Source of the DNA: CAZJRB01 sp964547995
GTDB taxonomy: Bacteria; Planctomycetota; Planctomycetia; Pirellulales; Thermoguttaceae
Direction of reading: 5' to 3'
DNA length: 42,278 bases
NCBI GenBank assembly: GCA_964547995.1
Contig: CAZJRB010000063.1
Coordinates: 1 to 42,278, forward strand
Under the pieces are notes generated by a model that worked only from the letters and a program-made list of their open reading frames with translations, was not told the DNA's origin and ran no database searches. Below are positions 14,891-22,753 of the stretch, piece by piece. Every line of letters begins with the position of its first letter. The first letter of the stretch is position 1. The translations under genes were made by a program, and so were the position numbers.

Positions 14891-15981
14891 CTTTGAAGCT
14901 GCTCGTTTTCCTGAACGGCCGGCACTTCCCAAAGCGGAGTGGGGCGTTTCTCGCTTGTCAGATAGAGCGTTTTGCCGTCGGGGCCGTAGCAGATCGATTC
15001 GCCCTGGCGGCGCGGGGGGAGTTCGATTTCGGCGGGCAGACGTTTGAAGGCGGCGGCCCAGTCCTCGCCCCGGCGGCGCGTGAACTCGTAGGCGTGGCTG
15101 TACGTGAGGATCACCGCGCGGCGGCCGTCGGGCGAAATGTCCATGCCGGTTGCCGGCGGGACATTTACGGTGGCGATCAGCTTTGCCGAAAAGACCTTTT
15201 TCGGATTGTTCTCCGGCCAAGGGAGCATGTAGATGCGGCACAGGGCGCCCCGCTCCTTGCTCGCCAGCAGGATCGTGTTCGTGGCCGGGTCGACCGCCAG
15301 GGCCTCGCAGTTGCGGTGGTCGTCCTCGTAGCCGTAGTGGATCGTCTGGGCCTGCGGCACCTTCTTGACGGCAACGCCCCGGGCCGGATCGATCGGCGGC
15401 TCCTCGACGAGGTGCAGGATTTGCACGGCGGCCGCGAGGCCGTTGTTGCCGACATCGCCCACCAGCAGGTAGTTCTTGCCGTTGCGGGTGAACGAGGCCA
15501 TGTCCTCGAAGTCGTAGGCGTAGGCGCCCTTGATCTCGCACGAACCGAGGTCCTTGCCCCGGCGGTCGAAGGCATACAGCCGCGCGTAATCGCCGGAGTC
15601 GTTATGGGTCCAGAACACCTCCGGCCGGTTTCGCGAGAGGGCCATGCCGCTGCTTTCGTTGACATCCGGGGCTTGCAATTCGCAGAGTTTCCTGGCTTTA
15701 CCGTAGCGGATCGTACCCGGGCGGGTTTTGACCTGGGCACGAATGGCGGCCCTGCGCCGCTCGACTTCCTTGTGGATGAACTCCTGGTCGGCCTTGCTGA
15801 ATTCGGTCAGCGGAATGGCAATCGTCGAGCCGTCGGGCATTCGGAGAATGACGCGACCGTCGTTGAGGTCGCCGAAATCTGCGTCGACCTGCTCTTGCCC
15901 GTTCCGATCGTGCCACGTTCGCCCCCGGGCGGCCGAAAGCCCGACAAGACACAACATCATGATTGGCAGACACGTTCGCAT
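14887..15981 (-). CDS. Secreted SHD1-domain beta-propeller protein (paralogue B)
   Basis: A 364-residue exported protein. The signal peptide is MRTCLPIMMLCLVGLSAARG. Residues 20-75 form an SHD1 domain (RTWHDRNGQEQVDADFGDLN, then VILRMPDGSTIAIPLTEFSK, with DQEFIHKEV), a module common in planctomycete secreted proteins. From about 100 on it is a beta-propeller-like domain with strands such as FWTHNDSGDYARLYAFDRRG, EALAVDPATNTILLASKERG and GMDISPDGRRAVILTY. It is paralogous to the gene at 16605 over its full length, including the ending LYLTSEKRPTPLWEVP. The start is set by the signal peptide. Its stop overlaps the ABC-F start. No enzyme motif was found; the role is unknown, perhaps binding or sensing at the cell surface. 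Confidence 0.78.
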   Translation of the reverse strand: MRTCLPIMMLCLVGLSAARGRTWHDRNGQEQVDADFGDLNDGRVILRMPDGSTIAIPLTEFSKADQEFIHKEVERRRAAIRAQVKTRPGTIRYGKARKLCELQAPDVNESSGMALSRNRPEVFWTHNDSGDYARLYAFDRRGKDLGSCEIKGAYAYDFEDMASFTRNGKNYLLVGDVGNNGLAAAVQILHLVEEPPIDPARGVAVKKVPQAQTIHYGYEDDHRNCEALAVDPATNTILLASKERGALCRIYMLPWPENNPKKVFSAKLIATVNVPPATGMDISPDGRRAVILTYSHAYEFTRRRGEDWAAAFKRLPAEIELPPRRQGESICYGPDGKTLYLTSEKRPTPLWEVPAVQENEQLQR

Positions 15982-16085
15982 GCTCACATTATTCGCGAAT
16001 GGTCGAGAGAAGGCAAGTGGATGCAACAGTTCATCAGATGTGTACCGTAGACGTGTGCCGTGACCGTCGTGGCGGTTCGGCGGAC

Positions 16086-16108
16086 GGCACACGGAGTGTG
16101 CCTGCTAC
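16086..16108. repeat. Family B palindromic repeat, second copy, overlapping a stop codon
   Basis: GGCACAC-GGA-GTGTGCC (16086-16102) followed by TGCTAC, the reverse complement of most of the 11051 copy. On the minus strand the first bases of the repeat (GTAG) supply the TAG stop of the phosphatase gene (16105-16107). The outer left arm is replaced by unrelated bases. Confidence 0.75.
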
Positions 16109-16572
16109 CTTTCTTGCCAATCCTCGGTAGCTGCTCTAATTGCCTCCAGATAGGGATCGCAAGGCCGGCGTTGCATTACGTGAGTGATCGCCTTGTCCAG
16201 CTCGAATTGCTCAATCCAGTGGAGATAAGCGATGACCGTGCTCGGCGAGCGATTGATGCCCGCACTGCAATGGACGTACGCCGTATGGCCGCCACGCAGC
16301 AGCTCGTCCAGAGTGCGCACACATTTCGGAAGATTCCTGCGAAGATCGTCGCGGTCGAAATCAGTAACCGGGACCCGGCGGACTTCGATCCCGGACCTCT
16401 GATAGTGGAGTTCCAGTTCACTCCAATCGATTCCCCAGTAGGAGAAATCCCCCACTGTCTGCAAGTTCAGCACTGCCGTGATGCCCGAATCCTCTTTCAA
16501 CTGATCGATGTCCCGGGGTCGCCTGGGACACGCGCCGACGAACAGCGGCGGAAGGATTTGATCGTAGTCCAT
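16105..16572 (-). CDS. Dual-specificity phosphatase, resembles plant SEX4 glucan phosphatases
   Basis: A 155-residue cysteine phosphatase. The signature loop is VHCSAGINRSPS with Cys102 and Arg108, and DFDRDDLR (71-78) supplies the general acid Asp. The whole length resembles the catalytic domain of Arabidopsis SEX4 as I recall it: YDQILPPLFVGACPRRPRDI at the start, the WGID and DFDxxDLR segments, HTAYVHCSAG, and a tail with LEAIRAATEDW like the SEX4 LDAIRNAT element. SEX4 and laforin remove phosphate from starch or glycogen. There is no carbohydrate-binding module here. The chosen ATG begins the conserved fold; an ATG at 16635 would overlap the upstream gene. It lies between two SHD1 paralogues on the same strand. 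Phosphatase is firm; the glucan substrate is inference. Confidence 0.8.
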   Translation of the reverse strand: MDYDQILPPLFVGACPRRPRDIDQLKEDSGITAVLNLQTVGDFSYWGIDWSELELHYQRSGIEVRRVPVTDFDRDDLRRNLPKCVRTLDELLRGGHTAYVHCSAGINRSPSTVIAYLHWIEQFELDKAITHVMQRRPCDPYLEAIRAATEDWQER

Positions 16573-16604
16573 GATCGTTTGCGGCTCGGATCTTGCCGTG
16601 ACTG

Positions 16605-17717
16605 TCAGTTCGCCGCCTTCACCGGCACTTCCCAAAGGGGGGAGGGCGCTTTTTCGCTGGTGAGGTAGAGGGTCTTTCCGTCGGGGCCGTAACAGATCGT
16701 CTCGCCCTGTGCCCGGCGGGGCATTCGGAGTTTTCGCGGTTGCCGTGCGAACGCCGCCGCCCAGTCTTCGTCGGCCGCACGCCGGTACTCGAACGCGTCG
16801 CCGTACGTCAGCACGACGGCGCGGCGACCGTTTGCCGAGACGTCCATGGCAGTCGTGGTGGGGATGCTCAGCGTGGCGATTTTCTTGGCGACCAGAGGCT
16901 CCGCCGTCGGTTGATTGGGAAAAGGAATGGCATAAGCGTTGCAGCTCTTGCCCCCGTCTTTCGACACGATCAGAATCGTCTTGGTCACCGGATCGACGGC
17001 GATCGATTCACAGTTGTGCCGGCCGTCTTCGTAGCGATAGCGGATCGCGGCGGCCGCGGGTATCTGCGGCAATGTGACGCCGCGGGCAGGGTCGACGGGC
17101 GGCTCCGCGACCAGGTAAAGCTCGTGGACGTCGTTCTCCTTTTTGTTATCGCCGACGTCGCCCAACAACAGAAACGACTTACCCTGCATCTTGAACGAGG
17201 CCATGTCTTCCCAATCGCGTGCGCGAATGCCGGCTACCTCGCAGGAGCCGAGGTCCTTGCCCTCGGTGTTGAAGGCATAAACCCGCGGCCCGTCGCCCGA
17301 ATCGTTGTGCGTCCAGAACACGCCGGGGGTGTTCCGCGAGCAGGCCAGCCCGCTGCTTTCGTTGACCTTGTTGTTAGCGAGTTTGCAGAGTTCCTTCGCC
17401 CCTTCGTATTCGATGGTTTCCGGCTCGTCGGGCACGGGGGCGGGTTTCGGCGCCCCGGTCGGCTCTTCCGTCTTGTTCCCGCGGCGGCGGCGCAGCTCCT
17501 CGCGGATGTACTTTTGATCGGCCGTGCTCAATTGCGAGGCGCGGATGGAAACAAACCGGCCGTCGGGGCGCTTGAGCACCGCCTTGCCGTCTTTGAAGCC
17601 AACGAGTTCCGCTTCGATGTGGTATTTGCCGGATCGGTCGGTCCACGATCGCGCCGGAAGGGTCGAAGACCCAACAGTGCAAAGGAAGATTGCCAACAGC
17701 GAGACACGTCTGAACAT
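16605..17717 (-). CDS. Secreted SHD1-domain beta-propeller protein (paralogue A)
   Basis: A 370-residue exported protein with signal peptide MFRRVSLLAIFLCTVGSSTL. SHD1 covers about 34-90 (RSWTDRSGKYHIEAELVGFK, AVLKRPDGRFVSIRASQLS, DQKYIREEL), followed by a Pro-rich spacer (PTGAPKPAPVPDEPE). The propeller part repeats the pattern of paralogue B: FWTHNDSGDGPRVYAFNTEG, SIAVDPVTKTILIVSKDGG, MDVSANGRRAVVLTYGDAFE, and LYLTSEKAPSPLWEVPV at the end. AAGGTGGT is a good ribosome site 7 nt before the ATG. The phosphatase gene begins 32 nt after its stop. It is divergent from the PQQ-like gene at 17964. Function unknown. Confidence 0.78.
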   Translation of the reverse strand: MFRRVSLLAIFLCTVGSSTLPARSWTDRSGKYHIEAELVGFKDGKAVLKRPDGRFVSIRASQLSTADQKYIREELRRRRGNKTEEPTGAPKPAPVPDEPETIEYEGAKELCKLANNKVNESSGLACSRNTPGVFWTHNDSGDGPRVYAFNTEGKDLGSCEVAGIRARDWEDMASFKMQGKSFLLLGDVGDNKKENDVHELYLVAEPPVDPARGVTLPQIPAAAAIRYRYEDGRHNCESIAVDPVTKTILIVSKDGGKSCNAYAIPFPNQPTAEPLVAKKIATLSIPTTTAMDVSANGRRAVVLTYGDAFEYRRAADEDWAAAFARQPRKLRMPRRAQGETICYGPDGKTLYLTSEKAPSPLWEVPVKAAN

Positions 17718-17830
17718 GGTCCACCACCTTATGGTCGGGGCAGAAACGCCTCCCATTAGTATTGTCCAGTTGGCAGCCGCGAGTCAAGCCAGGCAGCTTA
17801 ATCAGGGGGGATGGCATCCTCTCCGGTGGG

Positions 17831-17862
17831 TTGACGCGGGGGGCAGATGGAGCGATTATGAT
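17831..17862 (+). promoter_or_regulatory. Possible sigma70-type promoter for the redox island
   Basis: TTGACG at 17831-17836, with GATTAT (17854-17859, spacing 17) or TATGAT (17857-17862, spacing 20) as the -10 element. It lies in the 246-bp divergent region about 100 nt ahead of the PQQ-like gene at 17964. Neither combination is ideal, so this is a weak call. Confidence 0.3.
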
Positions 17863-17963
17863 ATAGGGCGTTATGCCCGAGTGATTTCCCGCCTGAGAAG
17901 CTCCCAAGGGACCGCCATCCCGGGCGGTTGCCTCCCGTTTTGCCACCACAACTCCGCCGCAAT

Positions 17964-19364
17964 ATGAAGAACCTCCTCGTCGGCATCCTGATTCCCGGTG
18001 TCCTGGCCGTCCTCGGCATCGTACTCCTGGTGTCGTGGACGGGCGTCGGACCGGTCGAATCGTTGCAGGCACGTGTGCCGGGACTGGATCGGCCGGGCTC
18101 GGTCGCGGAGCGTCCGGCGGTCCCGCCGGTCGCTGAGTTGACCACGTTCGACGGCGTGGCGGCCGAAGCCTCCGGTTCCTGGCCGCGGTTCCGCGGCGGG
18201 CGTTTTGACAACATCTGTGCCGACGGAATCGAACTTGCCCGTCAGTGGCCCGAAGACGGCCCCGAGGTGCTTTGGTTGCTCGAACTGGGCGAGGGGCACG
18301 CCGGTGCGGCGGTCTTCAACGGGCGGGTCTACGTGCTCGATTACGACCGCGAGAACGAGGCCGACGCCTTGCGGTGCTTCTCGCCAACCGACGGCGGGGA
18401 AATCTGGCGGGTGAGTTACCCGAACGTTGTCAAACGCAACCACGGCATGTCGCGGACGGTCCCCGCGCTGACGGAGGACTACTGCCTGACGCTGGGCCCG
18501 AAGTGCCACGTGATGTGTGTCCATCCGACGACCGGCGAACCGTACTGGCCGCACGTTCTCGACCTGGTGAACACATACGGGGCGACGGTGCCGCCGTGGT
18601 ACGCGGGGCAATGCCCTTTGATCGACGGCGACCGTGCGATCCTCGCCCCCGGCGGCGACGCGCTGTTGATCGCGCTGGAGTGCAAGACGGGCAATCTGAT
18701 CTGGAAGAGCCCGAATCCCAAGGCCTGGGTGATGACCCATTCATCGATTATGCCCATGGAGTTCGCCGGGCGGAAGATGTACGTCTATTGCGGCAAGGGC
18801 GGTGTGGCAGGGGTGGCGGCCGACGACGGTTCGCTCTTGTGGCAGACCACGGCGTGGAAAATCGCCATCGCTACCTGCCCTTCGCCCGTGATCCTGCCCG
18901 AGGGAAAGATATTCTGCTCCGGCGGATACAACTCTGGGGCGGTGATGCTCCAGTTGAAGGAGAACGGGGAGAAGATCGACGTCGAGACAGCCTTCCGGCT
19001 GAAACCGAGGCAGTTCGGCTCAACGCAGCAGACGCCGATCTTCCTCAACGGCTACCTCTACGGCGTTCGGGAGAAAGACAAGGAGTTGGTCTGTCTCGAC
19101 CTGGAAGGGAAAGAGGTTTGGGCGAGCGGTTCGCAGCACCGCTTCGGCGCCGGTCCGTACCTGATCGCCGACGGCATGATCTATGTGCTCGACGACGACG
19201 GTCTGCTTACCTTGGCCGAAGCCATGCCTGACGAGTATAGGCAACTCGCTCAGGCCCGGGTGCTCGACGGCCACGACTCCTGGGGACCGATGGCCATGGT
19301 CGATGGGAAGCTGATCCTGCGCGACTTGACGCGGATGGCTTGTTTGGACGTAAGGAAGAAATAG
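17964..19364 (+). CDS. Membrane-anchored PQQ-like beta-propeller protein
   Basis: A 466-residue protein. Residues 4-25 (LLVGILIPGVLAVLGIVLLV) are an uncleaved membrane anchor, so the rest is outside the cytoplasmic membrane. From about 75 it is a PQQ-like (pyrrolo-quinoline quinone dehydrogenase-type) propeller that opens with SWPRFRGGRFDNI, the usual planctomycete entry motif; blades include YVLDYDRENEADALRCFSPT, ALECKTGNLIWKSPNPK and KELVCLDLEGKEVWASGS. No enzyme active site is evident; most such proteins are scaffolds or of unknown function. It begins the plus-strand series that leads to Fe-S electron-transfer proteins. ATG 17964 is chosen as the start of the anchor. Confidence 0.78.
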   Translation: MKNLLVGILIPGVLAVLGIVLLVSWTGVGPVESLQARVPGLDRPGSVAERPAVPPVAELTTFDGVAAEASGSWPRFRGGRFDNICADGIELARQWPEDGPEVLWLLELGEGHAGAAVFNGRVYVLDYDRENEADALRCFSPTDGGEIWRVSYPNVVKRNHGMSRTVPALTEDYCLTLGPKCHVMCVHPTTGEPYWPHVLDLVNTYGATVPPWYAGQCPLIDGDRAILAPGGDALLIALECKTGNLIWKSPNPKAWVMTHSSIMPMEFAGRKMYVYCGKGGVAGVAADDGSLLWQTTAWKIAIATCPSPVILPEGKIFCSGGYNSGAVMLQLKENGEKIDVETAFRLKPRQFGSTQQTPIFLNGYLYGVREKDKELVCLDLEGKEVWASGSQHRFGAGPYLIADGMIYVLDDDGLLTLAEAMPDEYRQLAQARVLDGHDSWGPMAMVDGKLILRDLTRMACLDVRKK

Positions 19365-19366
19365 GC

Positions 19367-19418
19367 GGGGGGCGCCTGTCCCCGTGAACATATAGAAAGG
19401 GGCACTTGCCCCCGTGCG
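19367..19418. repeat. Family E repeats (GGGGCAC/TGCCCC type), tandem pair
   Basis: GGGGGGCGCCTGTCCCCGTG at 19367-19386 and GGGGCACTTGCCCCCGTG at 19399-19416 lie in the 62-nt gap between the two propeller genes. They resemble the arms of the element at 36821-36897 (GGGGGCACCTGCCCCCG). Confidence 0.6.
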
Positions 19419-19426
19419 TGAATATA

Positions 19427-20521
19427 ATGAGCAACCAATCCCAAGATACGATCGTTGGAGTGCTGATCGGCATCGTCATTGTCGTGGCGGTTGCCGTCGG
19501 CGCGGTCGCCTTGTTGATGATCGATTGGTCGGGCGAGCGAGGAAGTGGGCTGCCGCCGCAGTACAATTACGATCGGTCCGAGTACCGCAAGATCGATCCG
19601 GCGCTAATCTGCTACGGACAAACGGCCGAGATTGCGGTCGATTTCAAGAAGCCCCGGGCGGTCGCGGTCGGGCTGGAGGATCGCATTTTCGTTGCCGGCG
19701 ACGGGTCGGTTGCCGTGTTCGGCGCCGACGGGACGCGGGCGGAGGAAATCCCCGTCGAGGACGGCCCGCAGTGCCTGGCCGTCGGCCGCGACGGCCATGC
19801 GCATCCCGGCCGGCTCTACGTCGGTGTCAGAGATCACGTCGAGGTGTACGATGCCGGAGGCGAGCAACTCGGGACATGGGAAAGCCTTGGCGGGCGGGCC
19901 GTCCTTACGTCGATTGCCCTGGCCGAAAAAGACGTCTTCGTCGCCGACGCCGGCAACCGGATCGTCTGGCACTACGACACTTCCGGCAAGCTGTTGGGCA
20001 AGATCGGCGAGCGGGATGGGGAACACGGCTCCCCCGGCTTCATTGTCCCCAGCGCGTACTTCGATTGTGCCATGGGACCTGACGGCTTGTTGCGAGTGGT
20101 GAACCCCGGCGCGCACCAGATTGAAACCTACACGACCGAAGGGCTCTTCGAGAAACCGCTGACCTGGGGTGAACCAACTGCCGGAATCGAGGGCTTCTGC
20201 GGTTGCTGCAATCCGGCGGCCATGGCCATCCTGCCCGACGGGCGGATCGTCACCGGCGAGAAGGGGATTCCCCGGGTGAAGGTCTACGGTACCCTCGGCA
20301 AGTTCGAGTGCGTCGTTGCCGGACCGGATGTCCTCGCGGCGACTGCAACCATCGCCGAAGAGACCCGGGCACCGCACAGACCCGAACCGGTCGACCTGGC
20401 AACCGACAGCCAGGGCCGCATCTTGGTCCTCGACCCGTCGGCCCGCCGCGTGCGGATCTTTCAATACGACGAGAAACATAAAGCCGCGACCGGTGGTCGC
20501 GCCCCGGGCGAACAGCAATGA
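19427..20521 (+). CDS. Membrane-anchored NHL-type beta-propeller protein with CGCC motif
   Basis: A 364-residue protein with one membrane anchor (residues 9-31) and an NHL-like propeller outside. Blades read RAVAVGLEDRIFVAGDGSVA, SIALAEKDVFVADAGNRIVW, FDCAMGPDGLLRVVNPG and MAILPDGRIVTGEKGIPRVK. Cys258, Cys260 and Cys261 in FCGCCNPAAM form a dense cysteine site that could bind a metal or cofactor; this motif looks conserved in similar proteins next to NapG/NapH-like genes, as far as I recall. The last 14 residues (HKAATGGRAPGEQQ) are encoded by a family D repeat, so the natural C-terminus was altered by a repeat. The stop overlaps the next ATG as ATGA, which couples it to the cysteine-rich protein and the ferredoxins. 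Confidence 0.75.
   Translation: MSNQSQDTIVGVLIGIVIVVAVAVGAVALLMIDWSGERGSGLPPQYNYDRSEYRKIDPALICYGQTAEIAVDFKKPRAVAVGLEDRIFVAGDGSVAVFGADGTRAEEIPVEDGPQCLAVGRDGHAHPGRLYVGVRDHVEVYDAGGEQLGTWESLGGRAVLTSIALAEKDVFVADAGNRIVWHYDTSGKLLGKIGERDGEHGSPGFIVPSAYFDCAMGPDGLLRVVNPGAHQIETYTTEGLFEKPLTWGEPTAGIEGFCGCCNPAAMAILPDGRIVTGEKGIPRVKVYGTLGKFECVVAGPDVLAATATIAEETRAPHRPEPVDLATDSQGRILVLDPSARRVRIFQYDEKHKAATGGRAPGEQQ
20478..20503. repeat. Family D palindromic repeat inside a coding end
   Basis: The foot ATAAAGC is followed by CGCGACC-GGT-GGTCGCG (20485-20501) and CC. It is read in frame as the C-terminus of the NHL protein. The same unit occurs at 25720 and 29842 and, inverted, at their partner ends. No inverted partner was seen nearby here. 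Confidence 0.85.
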
Positions 20522-20733
20522 ATATAGACGAAAACAAACCGAACCGCCGCCAGTGGCTTTGCAGTTGTGTACGGTATGCCATGCTTGCCGGAGTGGCTGG
20601 TGGAGCCGCCGTACTGGTCGGCCGTAGCGGAAGAGCACCGGCGGAAGACTGTGATAGGAATCTCCCCTGTGAAAACTGTCCCGCATTGGCTCGATGCAGC
20701 TTCCCGCGAGCCGCTGCCACGAGGTCGGAATGA
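20518..20733 (+). CDS. Small cysteine-rich protein with twin-arginine-like leader
   Basis: A 71-residue protein. NRRQWLCSCVRYAMLAGVAG (9-28) resembles a Tat or membrane-anchor leader: an Arg pair followed by a hydrophobic segment that contains Cys15 and Cys17. The C-terminal half holds Cys45, Cys51, Cys54 and Cys60 (DCDRNLPCENCPALARC), enough for one Fe-S or metal site. It overlaps its neighbours on both sides as ATGA, so all three are translated together with the ferredoxins. It probably serves as a small redox or assembly partner of the Tat ferredoxin. I know no named family for it. Confidence 0.65.
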   Translation: MNIDENKPNRRQWLCSCVRYAMLAGVAGGAAVLVGRSGRAPAEDCDRNLPCENCPALARCSFPRAAATRSE

Positions 20734-21347
20734 TGGCTGATGTAAACAATCAAGTCAATCGGCGCAGTTTTGTGAAGGCGCTGGTGCGCACCGGCGGGGC
20801 AATCGGGCTTGGCGGAGCCGCCGTGGCCCTGGCGGCCGCTCGCGGAGGAAAGGAAGCCACCGTCTGGCAGATCGATCCCGACAAGTGCATCGCCTGCGGC
20901 AATTGTGCGACCTATTGCGTCCTGGAACCCTCGGCGGTCAAGTGCATGCACAACTTCAAGATGTGCGGCTACTGCGACCTCTGCACGGGGTATTTCGAGC
21001 CGGAGCCGAACGCCCTGAACTCCGGGGCCGAAAACCAGCTATGCCCTGTCGGGGCCATCATCCGGAAGTTCGTCGAAGATCCCTACTACGAATATACGAT
21101 CGACAAGGACCTGTGCATCGGCTGCGGCAAGTGCGTGAAGGGGTGCAACGATTTCGGCAACGGATCGTTGTACATGCAAGTCTGCCATGATCGCTGCGTA
21201 GGGTGTAACGAGTGCTCGATCGCCGCGGCGTGTCCCTCCGAGGCGTTTCGGCGCGTACCGGCCGACGATCCCTACCTCTTGAAGGGCCCGCAAGATCATT
21301 CGGTGCCCACGAAAAACGATCCGCAAAGCCCTAAGGAGAACACATGA
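20730..21347 (+). CDS. Tat-exported polyferredoxin (NapG/DmsB-like)
   Basis: A 205-residue ferredoxin-type electron carrier. The Tat signal is NRRSFVKALVRTGG (10-23) with a following hydrophobic stretch, so it is exported folded. Cys groups follow: CIACGNCATYC (53-63), CMHNFKMCGYCDLC (72-85), LCPVG (104-108), CIGCGKCVKGC (129-139), and CVGCNECSIAAACP (156-169), enough for about four [4Fe-4S] clusters as in NapG or DmsB. ATG at 20730 overlaps the previous stop (ATGA). Its stop overlaps the polyferredoxin membrane protein. The pair NapG-like plus NapH-like normally draws electrons from quinol to a periplasmic reductase; that reductase is not identified here. Confidence 0.85.
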   Translation: MMADVNNQVNRRSFVKALVRTGGAIGLGGAAVALAAARGGKEATVWQIDPDKCIACGNCATYCVLEPSAVKCMHNFKMCGYCDLCTGYFEPEPNALNSGAENQLCPVGAIIRKFVEDPYYEYTIDKDLCIGCGKCVKGCNDFGNGSLYMQVCHDRCVGCNECSIAAACPSEAFRRVPADDPYLLKGPQDHSVPTKNDPQSPKENT

Positions 21348-22753
21348 CGCGCCGCGGGCGGACATGGCTGATGGCGGTCCTGCCGGCGGCGGTCGTGCTG
21401 CTGGCGGTTTCGGCCGGCTGGGCAATCGAACGCTTCCCGCCGCCCGACTTCACCGACCATGCGCTTCCGCACACCGACGTGCCGGAACCGTCGTTCCGCG
21501 TGGCCGAATCGTATGTGCCGCTGAACCTGTTCGCGGCCTTGGGATTCGCGTCGTTTTTTGCCGTCGTGCTTCGTTCGCGGCGATGGCTTCTGGCCCTGGC
21601 GGTCTTGTCGCTGGCGTGGTTCGGCTTCTGGCGGCAGGGGTGCGTCTGTCCGATCGGGTCGATCCAGAACGTCACCGTCGCGGTGTTCGACCCGGGCTAT
21701 GCGATCCCCTGGACGATTGTGGCGTTTTTTGCGATGCCGCTGGTGTTCGCGTTGTTTTTCGGGCGGACGTTCTGCGCGGCGGTTTGCCCCTTGGGGGCAT
21801 TGCAGGAGCTTTTTGTGCTGCGGCCGGTCAAGGTGCCGGCGTGGTTGGAAGGAACGCTCGGTCTGCTGGCATACGTCTATCTCGGGCTGGCGGTGCTGTT
21901 TGCGGCCACCGGGGCGGCGTTTGTCATCTGCCGCTATGATCCGTTTGTGGCCTTCTTCCGGCTGAGCGGAAGCTGGAACATGCTGATCGTGGGGGCGTGT
22001 TTCCTGGCGATCGGTGTTTTTGTCGGCCGGCCGTACTGCCGTTTTCTTTGCCCTTACGGCGTTTTGCTCCGGTGGACGTCGAAGGTTTCGCAGTGGCACC
22101 TGAAGATCCCGCCGAAAGAGTGTATCCAATGCCGGCTTTGCGAAGATGCCTGCCCGTACGGGGCAATCCGGCCGCCGACGGTGGAGCAAAAGGCGGAAGA
22201 CCGCGCCCGCAGCCGACGGCGCCTGGCCCTGGCGATCGTTTTGCTGCCGGTGCTGATCCTGCTGGGCGCGGGGCTCGGGTGCCTGCTCGGGGAACCGATG
22301 TCGCGATTGCACCCCACTATCCGCCTTGCCGAGGAAATTTACCGCGAAGAAAAGGCGAAACACGAATACGCCGAAATCACCGCACGACAAACGGAAGAAG
22401 CCGCTGATGCCGGACAACTCGCGGTGCTCGAAAGCATTATGCTCGGGACCGACGCTACCGATGCCTTTCGCAACACGGGCGAGCCGATCGAGGGCCTGTA
22501 CCACAAAGCCTTCGCCAAGTGGGAAGAGTTTCACCGGGCCGGCATGTGGTTCGGGGTCTGGGTCGGACTGGTCATCGGTGTGAAGCTGATCCACCTCCAA
22601 ATCCGCCGCCGCCGCGCCGATTACGAACCGGACCGCGGAAGCTGCGTTTCCTGCGGGCGGTGTTTCCGCTATTGCCCCGGCGAACTGGAGCGCCGCGGAT
22701 TGATTCAAGACGTCGCGGAACCGGCGAAACAGGCGGCCGGTGACAAAGCATGA
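21344..22753 (+). CDS. NapH/NosR-like membrane polyferredoxin
   Basis: A 469-residue integral membrane protein. Likely membrane spans are near 8-27, 60-78, 81-96, 120-140, 170-192, 212-228, 293-314 and 402-417. Cys-Pro motifs at membrane edges, GCVCPIGS (99-106), FCAAVCPLGAL (143-153) and YCRFLCPYGVL (231-241), are the NapH/NosR/RdhC signature. Two cytoplasmic ferredoxin sites follow: CIQCRLCEDACPYGAI (260-275) and CVSCGRCFRYCPGE (434-447). There is no N-terminal FMN-binding domain as in full NosR. It probably oxidises quinol and passes electrons to the Tat ferredoxin encoded just upstream, with which it overlaps by 4 nt. The partner terminal enzyme is unknown. Confidence 0.82.
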   Translation: MTRRGRTWLMAVLPAAVVLLAVSAGWAIERFPPPDFTDHALPHTDVPEPSFRVAESYVPLNLFAALGFASFFAVVLRSRRWLLALAVLSLAWFGFWRQGCVCPIGSIQNVTVAVFDPGYAIPWTIVAFFAMPLVFALFFGRTFCAAVCPLGALQELFVLRPVKVPAWLEGTLGLLAYVYLGLAVLFAATGAAFVICRYDPFVAFFRLSGSWNMLIVGACFLAIGVFVGRPYCRFLCPYGVLLRWTSKVSQWHLKIPPKECIQCRLCEDACPYGAIRPPTVEQKAEDRARSRRRLALAIVLLPVLILLGAGLGCLLGEPMSRLHPTIRLAEEIYREEKAKHEYAEITARQTEEAADAGQLAVLESIMLGTDATDAFRNTGEPIEGLYHKAFAKWEEFHRAGMWFGVWVGLVIGVKLIHLQIRRRRADYEPDRGSCVSCGRCFRYCPGELERRGLIQDVAEPAKQAAGDKA

